From positions 645,814,023 through 645,878,022 of the forward strand of contig OX422208.1 of NCBI GenBank assembly GCA_949130495.1: a stretch of 64,000 nucleotides of DNA, given 5' to 3'. A program made the translations under genes and the position numbers. Below are positions 53,575 through 64,000 of this stretch, one piece after another (position 1 is the stretch's first letter; each line of letters begins with the position of its first letter). The stretch is from Sambucus nigra. Lineage: Eukaryota; Streptophyta; Magnoliopsida; Dipsacales; Adoxaceae. The notes under the pieces are model-generated. The model did no database searches, was not told the DNA's origin, and saw only the letters and a program-made list of their open reading frames with translations.

Positions 53575-53790
53575 GCCGAATCGATTCGGCCTCCTACCGA
53601 ATCGATTCGGAAATGTCCAGTTGCCCAGGTCTGAGTGACCGAATCGATTCGGACCCCAGCCAAATCGATTCGGCTTGAGATAGAGTCCCAGGTCTGATGA
53701 CCCGAATTGATTCGCCTTGGAGGCCGAATCGATTCGGAATTGGGCCGAATCGATTCGGAATTGGGCCGAATCGATTCGGAAATAGGGCTT
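53575..53790. repeat. Cluster of CGAATCGATTCG palindromes (3' LTR copy of D)
   Basis: Eight copies or near copies in about 215 bases; three consecutive ones are spaced 21 bases apart (TCGGAATTGGGCCGAATCGA unit). One more copy than in the 5' LTR. Confidence 0.9.
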
Positions 53791-54904
53791 TTCGAAGGAT
53801 GTTTTTCTAGGGAGAATTTCATTCCATTTTGTTCGAGGTTATCGATTGGGAACCTATTTAGGGATCGTATGGAGTACGTTTTGGAGACTTTTAGGGAGTT
53901 CCCCTTATAAGAGATTATTGGAGTCATATAGACTTAATTTGAGGAATACCGATTTGAGATTTTGGTATCATCTAAGTGGGGAAGCCCACTACCGTTGAGA
54001 TTTCCAATTGGAGATATTTATGAAATATATATAATCAAGTTAGAACGCTTAAAGATAATGGATTTTAGAATCCAATCGCCAAATGGGATAACTTTAAACG
54101 TTCATAAAACAAATTGAACCCTGTTATGGATGGAGAATTATAAACGCTAATTGATGTGCATATGGATATAGAAATATCCTTAATGATGATTGATTTGGGA
54201 AAAGTCTCACACAATGCGAAACGCTAAATGTAGTGCATTAGGATAAGGAATATCCTCAACATAAATAGAATTGAGAGACAATTCATAAATAGAAGCGACA
54301 TGTGAGCTTCAAGCGAGAAATACTATAGTGTATACTAAGTGGGGAAGATGTGTGAGAATTGACGATTAGTATATCAAGAGGGAAATATACTAAACAATGA
54401 CATAAATTCTATTGCGCCTAAGAGCGTATAGTAAATATGAAAACAATGTGACATGTATACCTTATATGATGGTGTATCTTTATATGTTGTGATGATGTAT
54501 GTATGACTTATGTGATGGTATATATATATATATAGTGAAGCATTCCCCCTCCTTGCTATCATTGGGAAGTTGCGTGCGATGAGGGTGAGCATCCTGGCTC
54601 AAAGAGCAGGGTGTGGATATTCCCCAGGTCATAGTCGTCCATTGTGATTATTTATGCGATATATATATGCATTCTTTTGGGGGTGAGAAGTCGGGGTTAT
54701 GTGACGTTCTCAGTTGTCGGTTAGGAGCTATGACCGCCTCCCAGGACGTTGTGTGCGTGAGTTGATCACGAGGTGGGTGTCGTTGAACCCCACCAGGTGG
54801 CCCCAATTTGCTACGTGTATGGGCTGCTGGAAGATGATAGCATGTCAGCCTGCGTCCTCGAGTTATAGCTCGGTTGGATGGTTATGATATTATTGTGCTT
54901 GTAC

Positions 54905-55395
54905 TTGGGTATCGAGGGCTTAATGGACCTCAATGACCAACATTTTTCGTATTAGTGTATTGGGGGGGTTCCTTGTTTGGATTTTGCCTCGGCGAGACGT
55001 CCCACACACGAACTGCAGTGTAACGTTGGAAAGTGGGGAGAAGTTAGTCCTTAATGCTCATATATATATATATATATATCACCTATCTAGACGATCGACA
55101 ATGCCAGGAGTAGTGTAATGGGGGGGTTCCTTGTTTTGATTTCGCTTCGACGAGACGTCCCACGCATGAAACGTCGTGTACTGTTGATAATTTGGAATAT
55201 TAATTAATTAAAATTTGAGTAATAATTTGGGTTATATGCATCATGCATTGAGGGCATAATAAACCTCGAAGATCAATACTGTCAGAAGTAGTGTAACGGG
55301 GGGATTTCTTGTTTGGATTTCGTTTCGACGAGACGTTCCACGCACGAAACGCAGTGCAGTGTTGAGAATCAGGGGAAGTTTTGTCCTTAGCACTT
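54905..55395 (+). repeat. Three diverged ~150-bp repeats inside element D 3' LTR
   Basis: Each has GTGTAAYGGGGGG, TTCCTTGTTTGGATTTCG and GACGAGACGTCCCACGCAYG in order, at about 54954, 55109 and 55290. The matching copies in the 5' LTR are at about 40228, 49266 and 49446; another lies in the internal tail at about 52435. Confidence 0.8.
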
Positions 55396-56421
55396 GATGC
55401 TAATAACTCATAAATATATGATTACATGCCAAATGAGGGCATAACTAGAATATATGAAATTCTAGTAAGAGAATGTTGATGTATTGTGATTATGTTAAAT
55501 TGTGGATGGTTATGCAACTTTATATGTTTAATAAATGAACAAATATAAAGAGAATGATGACATTAAGAATATAAAGTAATGATGTAAATGGAACTTTGAT
55601 AAGTGTAGATTGCGAGATAAGTTAGATAATCTTAATCGAATTTGCATTTTGGAATTTAGTTAAATTTTATTGCCTAATTTATATTTGGGCATTCATTTGG
55701 AGACCACGTGCATACGTTTAGTGAGCGCTCCAGTTGAGAGGTGAGTTGGATTATTATGGAGAGGACGATTCCATTAAATCAGTCATAATGCATTTATAAT
55801 TATTATGTATTTTAATGCACTTGCTATAAAATGTTTTCAACTCGGGCTCTGACCCGTTTATATTTTCTCCCTCCATGTACATATATTGTATTACTTTAGG
55901 TGTTCCCCCGTAAGGATGTCATTGATGTTCTTCCATCCAGTGTATTCGTGGAGTTGTGGAAGTAGCGGATTGTTGCGGCATCTTGTTTAGACGATTCCTA
56001 TCTTTGATGTATTTAAATTAGGATTCAGTTTGTATCTCGAGTTTATACTCAAGTGTTGTAGGTTTACAATTTTGCATTTCTTCCTCAGATTACTTATATT
56101 GTCTGTGACCCGACAACATATTCGGGTAATTTACTTTGTACACTTTGTTGTACTATTGTATTCATTCTTTACATATTGTAGAGTTTGATGTATCACTCCT
56201 CATAGTTAGATGTAGTATTGTTGTTTGTTTGTTGCATGGTTGGTTTTAAATTGGTATTAAAAAAAAAATTGAAAATTTTGGCACCCTCTTTTAATGATTT
56301 CGGGTAGTTAGCCTTATCTTATTTAGTATTGTCAGTTGATGTTGAGACTGTTCCATCTGAGATACCTGATTTAATGTAGTATAGGTTGGCCACTCGTTAT
56401 TATTTTGAGCAGGTTGTCACA

Positions 56422-57726
56422 CATAGATGTTCTTATATTTAGAAAACCACCATTTATCCGCATTAGTACACCTTACACTATGTCACTCCATTCATATTTC
56501 AAATCCAAAATTATCCAATTTGTTATAAAGTATATCTACATAATCATGGGTATACTTTAGCAATCCTCTTACCTTTGTATATTTAAACGTATTTGTGATA
56601 GATTCCATGAGATTAATTTCAGGACATTAAAACTCATCCTTGTTATGCTCCCTTGTAAAACCATACCATTATGAGATAAATTGAACTCAAGATCTTATTT
56701 TTAAATAACCAAAACTATCAAAACATTACATTATACCCTAAATTGTTAGTTCAACCAAAGTTGAGTACTATATGTGTATTTTCCCAACATTCGAAAAGTT
56801 AGGGATTTGAGTATTATCACATCAAGATCCAAGATACATCTGAGAGTAAAACAAATTGCTAAGATATTCCCTCAAAATTAGATGTTGTTATCAAAGATCT
56901 CCAAAACTATAATATAGTCTCGACGTTATCTCAATATATATATAAGCATTTTTTATGAGTAATTGATATTTCTTGACCAAATCTAGACACCCTTCCATAA
57001 TTTGTTGAATATTTTAAGTAGCCCTCTTTGCCAAATTATCAATCGCAATAAGCAATTTGTTGAAAGAGATATCATAGGAAAAATATATTAGTTTGGGGAA
57101 GCCAACCTTAGAGTATTTGAGTAAGAACTCTCAAACTATTATGTTTCTTACAGTGACTTATGTCCGAATACATGATTAAATATTTGCATATAAATGTAAA
57201 ATTCCATTATTTAGAGATCAAAATACAGCCCATGGTAGCTTCGTACCAAGACTAACCGTCATTAGTTGTTTGTAAATTTAAATCAAAGTCCATATGACCA
57301 GAATGTATCAAAATCTTTATATTTCCATTTAAACCATCATCGTGATTCCTTCATATCCTTATCTTACAATCCTTTTTACAAAATTCTTATTCTAAAACCC
57401 TCATTACGAAAAACCTCTATTACAATATGTGACGCATTCAAAGCTTGTAAAAATGCCGATTTTTTATCAAAGTCCATCTTTTATTATTTATTCAATCCTG
57501 GTTACCTCATCATCTTGTATATTGTTCTATTGCACGACTTACAATTAGGGAATTGAAAACCCATAGCGACACCTTCTCATTACCTGATAAAATTATAAAT
57601 TCAAATCTAGTATATCAATAAATGATAGTTTGGAATGCCTTACTCTGTATAATAAGCACCATAAAAGTCTTAAACTTTAAGAATGTAGTAAATTTCAAAG
57701 ATGAAATTCTTTTAAGGTGGGTATGA
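56422..57726 (+). other. Right flank of element D: probable continuation of element E 3' LTR
   Basis: Starts with the second catag TSD. AT-rich, no coding motif. It ends in a purine-rich AAGGTGGGTA directly before a new LTR-like start, so at least the last part belongs to a second chromovirus-type element. Confidence 0.4.
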
Positions 57727-58283
57727 TGTAATAACCCACATTTTTGTAGTATAATTTAAATTTAATTTGAGTTGCTCATTACTCATTGCAATAAAACTAA
57801 AAACAAGTCATGGAATTAAAAAGCTATGTTTTACCAAAAACCTGTAAATTTTTCTAATAGAATTTATGTTAAAACATTATTAAATCGTTAGTAGCAAATA
57901 TATTATTTATCTCAAAATTCATGAAACTTAGAAGTATGGATAAATTAGTATATGTTTATTAATGGTAAAATATTCTTGATTGATTTTGAATTATAAACCA
58001 ATCACGAAATTTATTTGTAAAAAAAACTTATTTTAATTCGAATAAAGTTTGATATGTTAGGTATCAAAATTATAAGAAGAGGAACAAAGTTTAATTTAAT
58101 TTTGAAGAAAAACTTTAGGGGACTAAAACAAAATAACAATAAAAATTGATAAAAATCTAGATATTTATTCTTTCTATGCTTCCTTTCCAAGATTAGAGTA
58201 CCCTGAACCAACCTAGATGGTTCCCTTACCTTTGTTTATTTTACCAACCACCTCCTACAAATTAAACCACCTTCTCCTATTTT

Positions 58284-58297
58284 CCTATAAATACGAG
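58284..58297 (+). promoter_or_regulatory. TATA box in the 57.7-kb LTR
   Basis: TATAAATA in the context TTCCTATAAATACGAGAC, about 560 bases from the LTR start. Confidence 0.6.
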
Positions 58298-58725
58298 ACT
58301 TCAATTCATTTCTAAAACACATCATCAATTCCCTTAAAACCCATTTTGTTCTATCTAAGTACATAATAGGGATAAACCTACAATGTGTATTATTAATCTT
58401 GTATATGGATGATTGGGTTCTTGTGGGTTGGTGGTGCCTTTGTAAGATTCATATATGTGTGGGTTAAAACAAAAAGGAAGGATGAAAGAGTTTTTTGCTA
58501 GCAAGTTTTGTTATCATTCTCTATTTTTACGGTTGTTTCATAAAATGGGTATATTGGGTATTTGATTTTAGTGTGTGTTAGATACATATATATACATGTA
58601 TACTATGGTGATAAGGAAAATAATTTAGGTAGGTTTTTTGGTGGGTGGGTGTGTGTGTATATATATAAACTGAGAATATATGAGGGTGAGATATCAGTGT
58701 GTGTGTATGTGTGTGTGTTTGAGTT

Positions 58726-58726
<1 letters not shown>

Positions 58727-58768
<42 letters not shown>
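58727..58768. repeat. (TA)n microsatellite
   Basis: About 42 bases of alternating T and A, preceded by GT-rich repeats (58620-58720). Confidence 0.9.
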
Positions 58769-58771
<3 letters not shown>

Positions 58772-58800
58772 GAGAGAGAAAGAGAAATCGGTGAAAGTCC

Positions 58801-59480
58801 TATAGGTTGTATGGTTATAACATGGATATGGTGGAAATCAAGCAAACCAACAGTTTTAAAAAATTTCAAATTTTAAGTTCCATTAAACAAATTACCCAAA
58901 TTAAACTTAGCGTCGATTAAACAAAAGTTGTGTTAAAAAAGATTAACCAATTTTATATTAACCTAAACATGCATCTAGGGGAGTGCATGATAAAATAAGT
59001 AAATCAATTACAATGCCCGTTGTACGAGAAAAATCCAAATAGAAAAAACCTGGGACGGCCCACCCAATGCAATTCACTACGATATGGAATTTGCTTAAGA
59101 TTTACACAACAACTCGACGCAGTTGAAAGCCTTGAGGAATCTTCATTCTTCAGTTGTTCTTCCACAACGACACATAGGAATCCACCTACATAGTGACACA
59201 ATGCGTGAGTCTACACAAGCCTCAGCAACCATCACACACAGAGTCCACCATATGTAAATAAACTAGTCACGAAATCCTCCACATGAAACTGATTCTCAAC
59301 AAGATGTAGAGAATAAACCAATGATGCCCAAAGTAGTATCGTCATAGCATATTAATATGAACACTTGGATCCTAAACAACTTTGGTGAAACCTAGGGTTT
59401 AGGAGAGATTTTTTATAGAGTTTGGGAACTCAAACTATAAGTTTTTACCTCAAAGAAAATTGTTGCTCTACAATACTATT
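58801..59480. other. Unassigned sequence left of element F
   Basis: No ORF of note. Segments rich in CCACA/TCCACC on the plus strand (59150-59290) resemble parts of another LTR. Its last five bases, CTATT, would be the left TSD of element F if its other end shows the same. Confidence 0.4.
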
Positions 59481-60050
59481 TGTTGATACCAAAATTAATA
59501 TGCTGATATAGACGAATCATAAGAAGACACGTGTCGATCTACGTGGCACAATAACAACGAGGAGGTTTATTTTCCCGACCAAGTCTCACTCGCTCCGAGG
59601 AACTCCAGCGCTCCGAGGAACTCCAATGCTCCGAGGAACTCCAGCGCTCCGAGGAACTCCAATACTCCGAGCAACTAAGGCGGTCCGAGTTGCATATCGA
59701 CGACAGCATTGATTGCCAAAGCTGCATCTCGACCACAGCATTGATTGCCAGATAATTAACAGTTCAACTATTCATTGAATGCTTATCATACAGACGTATA
59801 CTCTTAAAGGGCATTAATTGTTTACCCTTTCACATGTACAGCCTAAAGGCTATGAATACATTGTATCACCCTCATTCTAGGGGATCGGATTCTCTTGATA
59901 GAATTACATATCGAGAAATCCAAAACACTCAGCAATAACATAACAGTGGATGTTGGCCATTCATATAAGGCTGAACCACTTTAAAATATTTTGTCTCATT
60001 TATTTATCTGTGATTGAATAATTAGAGTAATCTAATTTTTTACATCAACA
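59481..60050 (+). repeat. Element F 5' LTR (570 bp)
   Basis: Starts TGTTGATACC and ends TACATCAACA, giving perfect 7-base inverted ends (TGTTGAT/ATCAACA). The primer site follows after three bases. The 3' LTR lies outside the window, so the left border rests on the inverted ends. Confidence 0.8.
59591..59690 (+). repeat. 18-bp minisatellite in element F U3
   Basis: Five copies of CGCTCCGAGGAACTCCAG with small changes, starting at 59591, 59609, 59627, 59645 and 59663, plus a partial sixth. Confidence 0.92.
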
Positions 60051-60053
60051 GAT

Positions 60054-60069
60054 TGGCGCCGTCTGTGGG
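60054..60069 (+). other. Element F primer binding site
   Basis: TGGCGCCGTCTGTGGG, as in element C except one base. TGGCGCCGT fits tRNA-Asp. Confidence 0.8.
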
Positions 60070-60077
60070 AACGACTA

Positions 60078-63000
60078 TTGTTATCGTTTTTCACCAAAAA
60101 TCATTCATCACCAATGGCAGATAATCCGGAATCCAGCAATCGAAATGATGCAAATGCTGGAAATCTTCCAAATCCTTCTGCACCTCCAGATCTGGCTGGA
60201 ATTATGACGAATCTGGCTCAAGGACAAACCGCCATGCAAGAGACAATGCGACAACTCATACAAACCCTTCATGGCGGTGCACCTGCACATTCGGGACAGC
60301 GAAGTGGTCAGAGGCAAACCTATTTACTTTCTTCATGATCCAGGCGTACAGATGTGTATCGTAATGAGGAATCTGATGATTTCTCTTATCAACCTGGGCG
60401 AACTTCGTCAATGCGGGCTACAGATACTGAGCAACGTATCACTCTCTCTCCAGAGAGACCCAGTGTCTTGGAGAGATTGAGCAGGGTATCTCCTTTCAGC
60501 CGATTGGGCCTTAGGAGGAATAGGAGTCCGCCTAAGACCATGTCGAGGAGTTTTCGACAACCTTCAGATCTAAGAGAAGGATCAACGCAATCACGACCAG
60601 TTGCTCGTCAAGATAGATCTCAAGAGGCCACTTCAGAACAATCAATTGCTCGAACTAATAAGCCCGAGGAAGGAAATGATGCTTGGAAAGGTTCCATTCA
60701 GCGGTTGGAGGATAGATTAGGAGAAATGGCTAAGGCGAAGAATCCCCTACAATGAACTTTTATTCAAGGGACACCTTTTGTCCAGGCCATTGTGGATTTT
60801 CCTACACCGTCAAAGTTTAAAGCCCCTGTGGTGACTCCCAAATACGATGGAAAGACAGATCCTATTCTTCACATAGAGCAATATCAAGCTGCTGTTGACA
60901 TTTATGCTGTTCCCGATGAGATGAGATGCAGAGCATTCTCAGGAACTCTTACTGGATCTGCCCAGATATGGTACAACAATCTTCCTCGGGGTAAGATTTC
61001 AACTTTCTTTCAACTGGCCGAGTTGTTCATTGGTAATTTCTGTTTTGGAGCAAAGCCAGTAAAACGAGTAGCGCACTTGTTAAGTGTTAGACAAAAATCT
61101 GGTGAGAGTACTAGAGATTACATAACTCGTTTCAATAACGAGAAGCTGGAAGTCATAGATTATGAAGAAAAGACAGAAATCACTGCTTTGATGAGTGGGT
61201 TGTTGCCTAACAAGTTGTATTACACCTTGGCCAAAGATCCACCTACAACTATGTCAGAGTTGATGGCAAAAGCGTCCAAAATCATGAATGCCGAGGAGGC
61301 TATGGCTGCGAAGAAGAATATGGATAAAGAAACCAAGGAGGAAGGCGACAAATCTAAGAAGAAAGAGCATAAGGGCAATAGTAGTGACAGGAAGTCCAAG
61401 AATAATAAGTCGTCATGGGAAGTCCTGAAGAAATTCGATAATTATACTCCTTTGAAAATGGGTATTAATCATGTCTTGGAAGAAATCAAGAATAACGAGG
61501 AAGTAAAGTGGCCAAAGAAACTGAGGTCAGACCCTGACACGAGGAATAGGGAGAAATATTGCGAGTTCCATAAGGATCATGGCCATATGACCAAAAATTG
61601 TATAGCTCTTCAGAACGAGATTAAAACACTCATCCGAAGAGGGAAGCTAGCAAAGTATGTTGATCGGGGAGGCGAAAGAAGAAATAATGACCGAACTAGA
61701 GAAAGGTCTAGATCTCCTCGTCGAACAGAGGAGAAAAAGACGAGAAACCATGAAGATGATCCAGATGATGACCCCGATCTTCCCAAGAAACCAAGGCAGC
61801 CAGAACGAGAGGTATTTTCAATACGCTTTGGAACATTTGACTGTAATGTTATTACAGGTGGAGATGCAGGAGGAGGAGATCTTACTGCAGAAAGAAAAGC
61901 TTACCTCGGTGAGGCTCAGGCTTGCTCATACATTCAACGGATAAATTTGGCTGAAGAGGATCGCCCGAGGAAGTTAAACAAAGAGAAGCTGGTCATTGGT
62001 TTTTCAAAAAATGACCTTGCAGGTGTTCTTTACCCTCACAACGACCCTTTGGTGATCAAGATGAGGATGAAAGAAGTAGTGATTTCAAGGGTTCTGGTAG
62101 ATAATGGTAGTTCGGCAGACATCATGTTCTACTCATGCTTTGATAGTTTAAATTTAAAATTATCCCAATTGGAGCCTTATCACAGACCTCTCTTGGGTTT
62201 TGCTGGCGAGAAAGTTTTTCCACTTGGGACGATCAAGTTGGATATATTCATTGGAACTTGGCCTGCTTGTCGAACAGAAAGAATACGCTTCTTTGTGATG
62301 GATAAGAATGTGAAATCAGTTTACAACATCATCATGGGAAGAGTTGGCTTGAAGAAGTTCGAAGCAGTTCCATCTACAGTACATCAATGCTTAAAATTCC
62401 CAACAAATTTTGGAGTAGGAGTTGTGAAAGGTGATCAAAAAGTAGCTCGGGAATGCTATTATTCATCTGCCGAGCAAGAGGAGCTTGAAGAGTTAAGGAA
62501 AAAGACTACTACCTATCATGTGGATGAAGGTACAGAAATCGAAACACTGGATCCCAGAGATGAATCCCAACTTGTAAAAGGACAGGTGGTGGAATCTACA
62601 GAAAATGTTATTCTGGACGACGAGCACCCTGAACGAATAACCCAGATAGGTTCGACGTTGGATGCTTCAATAAAAAAGGAGTTGATAACTTTCTTGAGGA
62701 ACAGAAATAAAACTTTTGCATGGAGTCATGAAGATATGCCAGGAATAGACCCAAACTTCTTATGTCATGAGCTCAATGTAAATAAGGAGATCAAACCTGT
62801 AAAGCAGAGAAGAAGAGTATTTAGTCCTGATAAGAATCAAGCCATACAAGAGGAGGTCGACAAGCTCCAGAAAGCCCAATTCATTGAAGATGTGAAATAT
62901 CTAGACTGGTTAGCAAACGTGGTGATGGAAAAGAAGAAAAACAATAAATGGAGAATGTGTGTTGATTTCACCGATCTTAACAAGGCATGCCCAAAGGATC

Positions 63001-64000
63001 ACTTTCCATTGCCCAGAATTGATCAACTAGTGGACGCCACCTCGGGACACGAGATACTCAGCTTCATGGATGTTTACTCTGGCTACAACCAAATCAAAAT
63101 GAAACCTGAAGACAGGGAAAGTACTTATTTTATTACCCCTAGGGTAACTTATTGCTATAATGTTATGCCTTTTGGTTTGAAAAATGCAGGAGCGACATAC
63201 CAGCGGCTGATGAATAAGGTTTTTGCCGAACAAATCAGTTGCAATATGGAAGGTTATGTCGATGATATGCTGACAAAGAGCAAGAAAGCTGCTGATCATC
63301 TAGTTGACTTAGGTCAGACCTTTGATCAACTGGATAAATACCAAATGAAGCTCAACCCGACGAAGTGCACATTTGGAGTACGAGAAGGAATGTTCCTCAG
63401 GTACATCGTCAACCAACGAGGCATTGAGGCGAATCCAGAAAAGATCAAAGCTCTTTTAGGGTTGCGATATCCAACGACGAAGAAAGAGGTGCAGAGTCTT
63501 ACAGGACGAGTTGCAGCGCTCAACAGATTTGTATCCCGATCAACTGATAGATGCCTCCCATTCTTCAAAACACTTCGAAAAAATTTTGAGTGGAATGATG
63601 AATGTGAAAAAGCCTTTCAAGACTTGAAGAAATATTTGGGAGCACCTCCACTGTTGTCCAGGCTAGTAACGGGAGAAAAGTTGTACTTGTATCTGGAAGT
63701 ATCCGAGAATGCAGTCAGCTCGTCATTGATCAGAATGGAGAATAGAATCCAAAAGCCAATTTATTACACAAGTAAGGCTTTCCGAGGTGCAGAGATCAGG
63801 TACCCAAAGCTGGAAAAATTGGCATTGGCATTAATTGAGGCAAGTAGAAGAATGAGGCCATATTTCCAGGCCCATACCATCATCGTGTATACAGACATGC
63901 CATTAAGACAAGCCCTTCATAAGCCAGAAAAATCAGGGAGACTGATGTACTGGGCAATAGAACTCGGTGAATATGATATTGTGTATGAACCCAGATCATC
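60078..64000 (+). CDS. Element F gag-pol polyprotein (one frame, two TGA stops, open at window end)
   Basis: The frame starts at ATG 60078 (or the in-frame ATG at 60114, MADNPESSN) and is open to 64000 except for TGA at 60336 and TGA at 60753, each where CGA fits. Gag: VVTPKYDGKTDPILHIEQYQ, AFSGTLTGSAQIWYNNLP, STRDYITRFNNEKLEVIDYE, knuckle-like CEFHKDHGHMTKNC (about 61560), then an Arg/Ser tail. Protease: RVLVDNGSSADIMF (about 62090-62130), GFAGEKVFPLG, NIIMGRVGL. RT: WRMCVDFTDLNKACPKDHFP, FMDVYSGYNQI, YNVMPFGLKNAGATYQRL, EGYVDDMLTKSKK with both catalytic Asp. First RNase H: PIYYTSKAFRGAEIRYPKLE, then ALIEASRRMRPYFQAH and VYTDMPLRQAL. No frameshift separates gag and pol. It is close to coding-competent. 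Confidence 0.93.

Larger units (their letters stand above)
28205..56421 (+). mobile_element. Element D: gag-only (non-autonomous) chromovirus-like retrotransposon with 3.6-kb LTRs
   Basis: TSD catag at 28200-28204 and 56422-56426. The 5' LTR is in three pieces (28205-28733, 38665-40363, 49218-50576), adding to about 3587 bases; the 3' LTR is 52828-56421, 3594 bases. They begin TGTAACAACCCGAGGTC and end TTRTCACA. The internal region is only 50577-52827 with a Met-tRNA-type primer site, gag and a polypurine tract, and no pol. Two later insertions (element C and a Helitron) lie in the 5' LTR. Confidence 0.92.
52828..56421 (+). repeat. Element D 3' LTR (3594 bp)
   Basis: Uninterrupted copy. Starts TGTAACAACCCGAGG at 52828 after a polypurine tract and ends GGTTGTCACA before catag. 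It differs from the 5' LTR by roughly 4 percent, plus a length change in the palindrome cluster. Confidence 0.95.
57727..58800 (+). repeat. Chromovirus-like LTR, 5' part with TATA box
   Basis: TGTAATAACCCACATTTTTG at 57727 after a polypurine tract is the TGTAAYAACCC start also used by element D. CCTATAAATACGAG at 58284-58297 is a strong TATA box, followed by an A/C-rich start region with TCTAAAACACATCATCAATT. The right end is not defined; a (TA)n run lies at 58727-58768. Confidence 0.55.
59481..64000 (+). mobile_element. Element F: well-preserved Tat-type Ty3/gypsy retrotransposon, right part outside window
   Basis: 5' LTR 59481-60050, primer site at 60054, then gag, protease, RT and RNase H in one frame to the window end. 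Compared with A, B and C it has no frameshift and only two stops in 3.9 kb, so it is the youngest or best-kept copy. Second RNase H, integrase and 3' LTR should follow beyond 64000. Confidence 0.93.

Noticed and set aside
57266..57556. Plus-strand open frame of 96 codons
   Set aside because: AT-rich composition, no motif, located in LTR-like DNA.
58562..58876. Open frames on both strands with long Tyr-Ile runs
   Set aside because: Produced by the (TA)n and (GT)n microsatellites.
60336..60755. Programmed TGA readthrough in element F gag
   Set aside because: Two TGA codons early in gag, each one CpG transition from CGA, fit mutation better; no readthrough context recognised.

Overview
The window looks like nuclear heterochromatin of a flowering plant, probably a eudicot. 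Almost everything recognisable is a transposable element: Ty3/gypsy LTR retrotransposons of the Tat and chromovirus (Tekay/Del-like) types, an RTE-type LINE, an inverted-repeat DNA transposon, and a Helitron carrying pieces of plant genes (ribosomal protein eL24 and a chloroplast RNA-binding protein). No intact host gene was found. The base-level evidence is strong for several elements: matching LTR pairs, target-site duplications (TSDs), primer sites, and catalytic motifs read in order. LAYOUT. 1-4760 (-): degenerate Tat-type element A, its 3' part cut by the window edge. 4760-6800: AT-rich sequence without genes. 6818-10645: an inverted-repeat DNA element split by a 5'-truncated RTE LINE (6930-9583, -). 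10646-13223: probable long LTR of a chromovirus. 13224-13810: stray copy of the 5' internal region of element B. 13811-26554 (-): element B, Tat type, 883-bp LTRs, gag-pol on the minus strand, a spliced antisense gene on the plus strand and a 129-bp tandem array between them. 26555-28204 (+): chromovirus E, a pol remnant plus the first bases of its 3' LTR. 28205-56421 (+): element D, a gag-only element with LTRs of about 3.6 kb and TSD catag. Its 5' LTR is split twice: by element C (28734-38659, -, Tat type, 411-bp LTRs, TSD tttat) and by an 8.9-kb Helitron (40364-49217). 56422-57726: continuation of the sequence D inserted into. 57727-59480: 5' part of another chromovirus-like LTR plus unassigned DNA. 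59481-64000 (+): element F, Tat type, the best preserved element, running off the right edge. HOW IT FITS. The insertion order is readable: E was hit by D, and D was later hit by C and by the Helitron; the inverted-repeat element was hit by the LINE. The gag-pol genes of A, B, C, D and E are broken mainly by C-to-T and G-to-A type changes. These create stops from CAG, CAA, CGA and TGG codons and turn catalytic Asp into Asn, the mark expected of long-methylated DNA. Elements B and C carry plus-strand genes antisense to gag-pol. B's has its own TATA box, an apparent 5'UTR intron and two coding introns, and encodes a Transposase_28-like, nuclear-signal and coiled-coil protein. Extra antisense ORFs are known from the Tat lineage, so this is the most interesting biology here but not wholly new.
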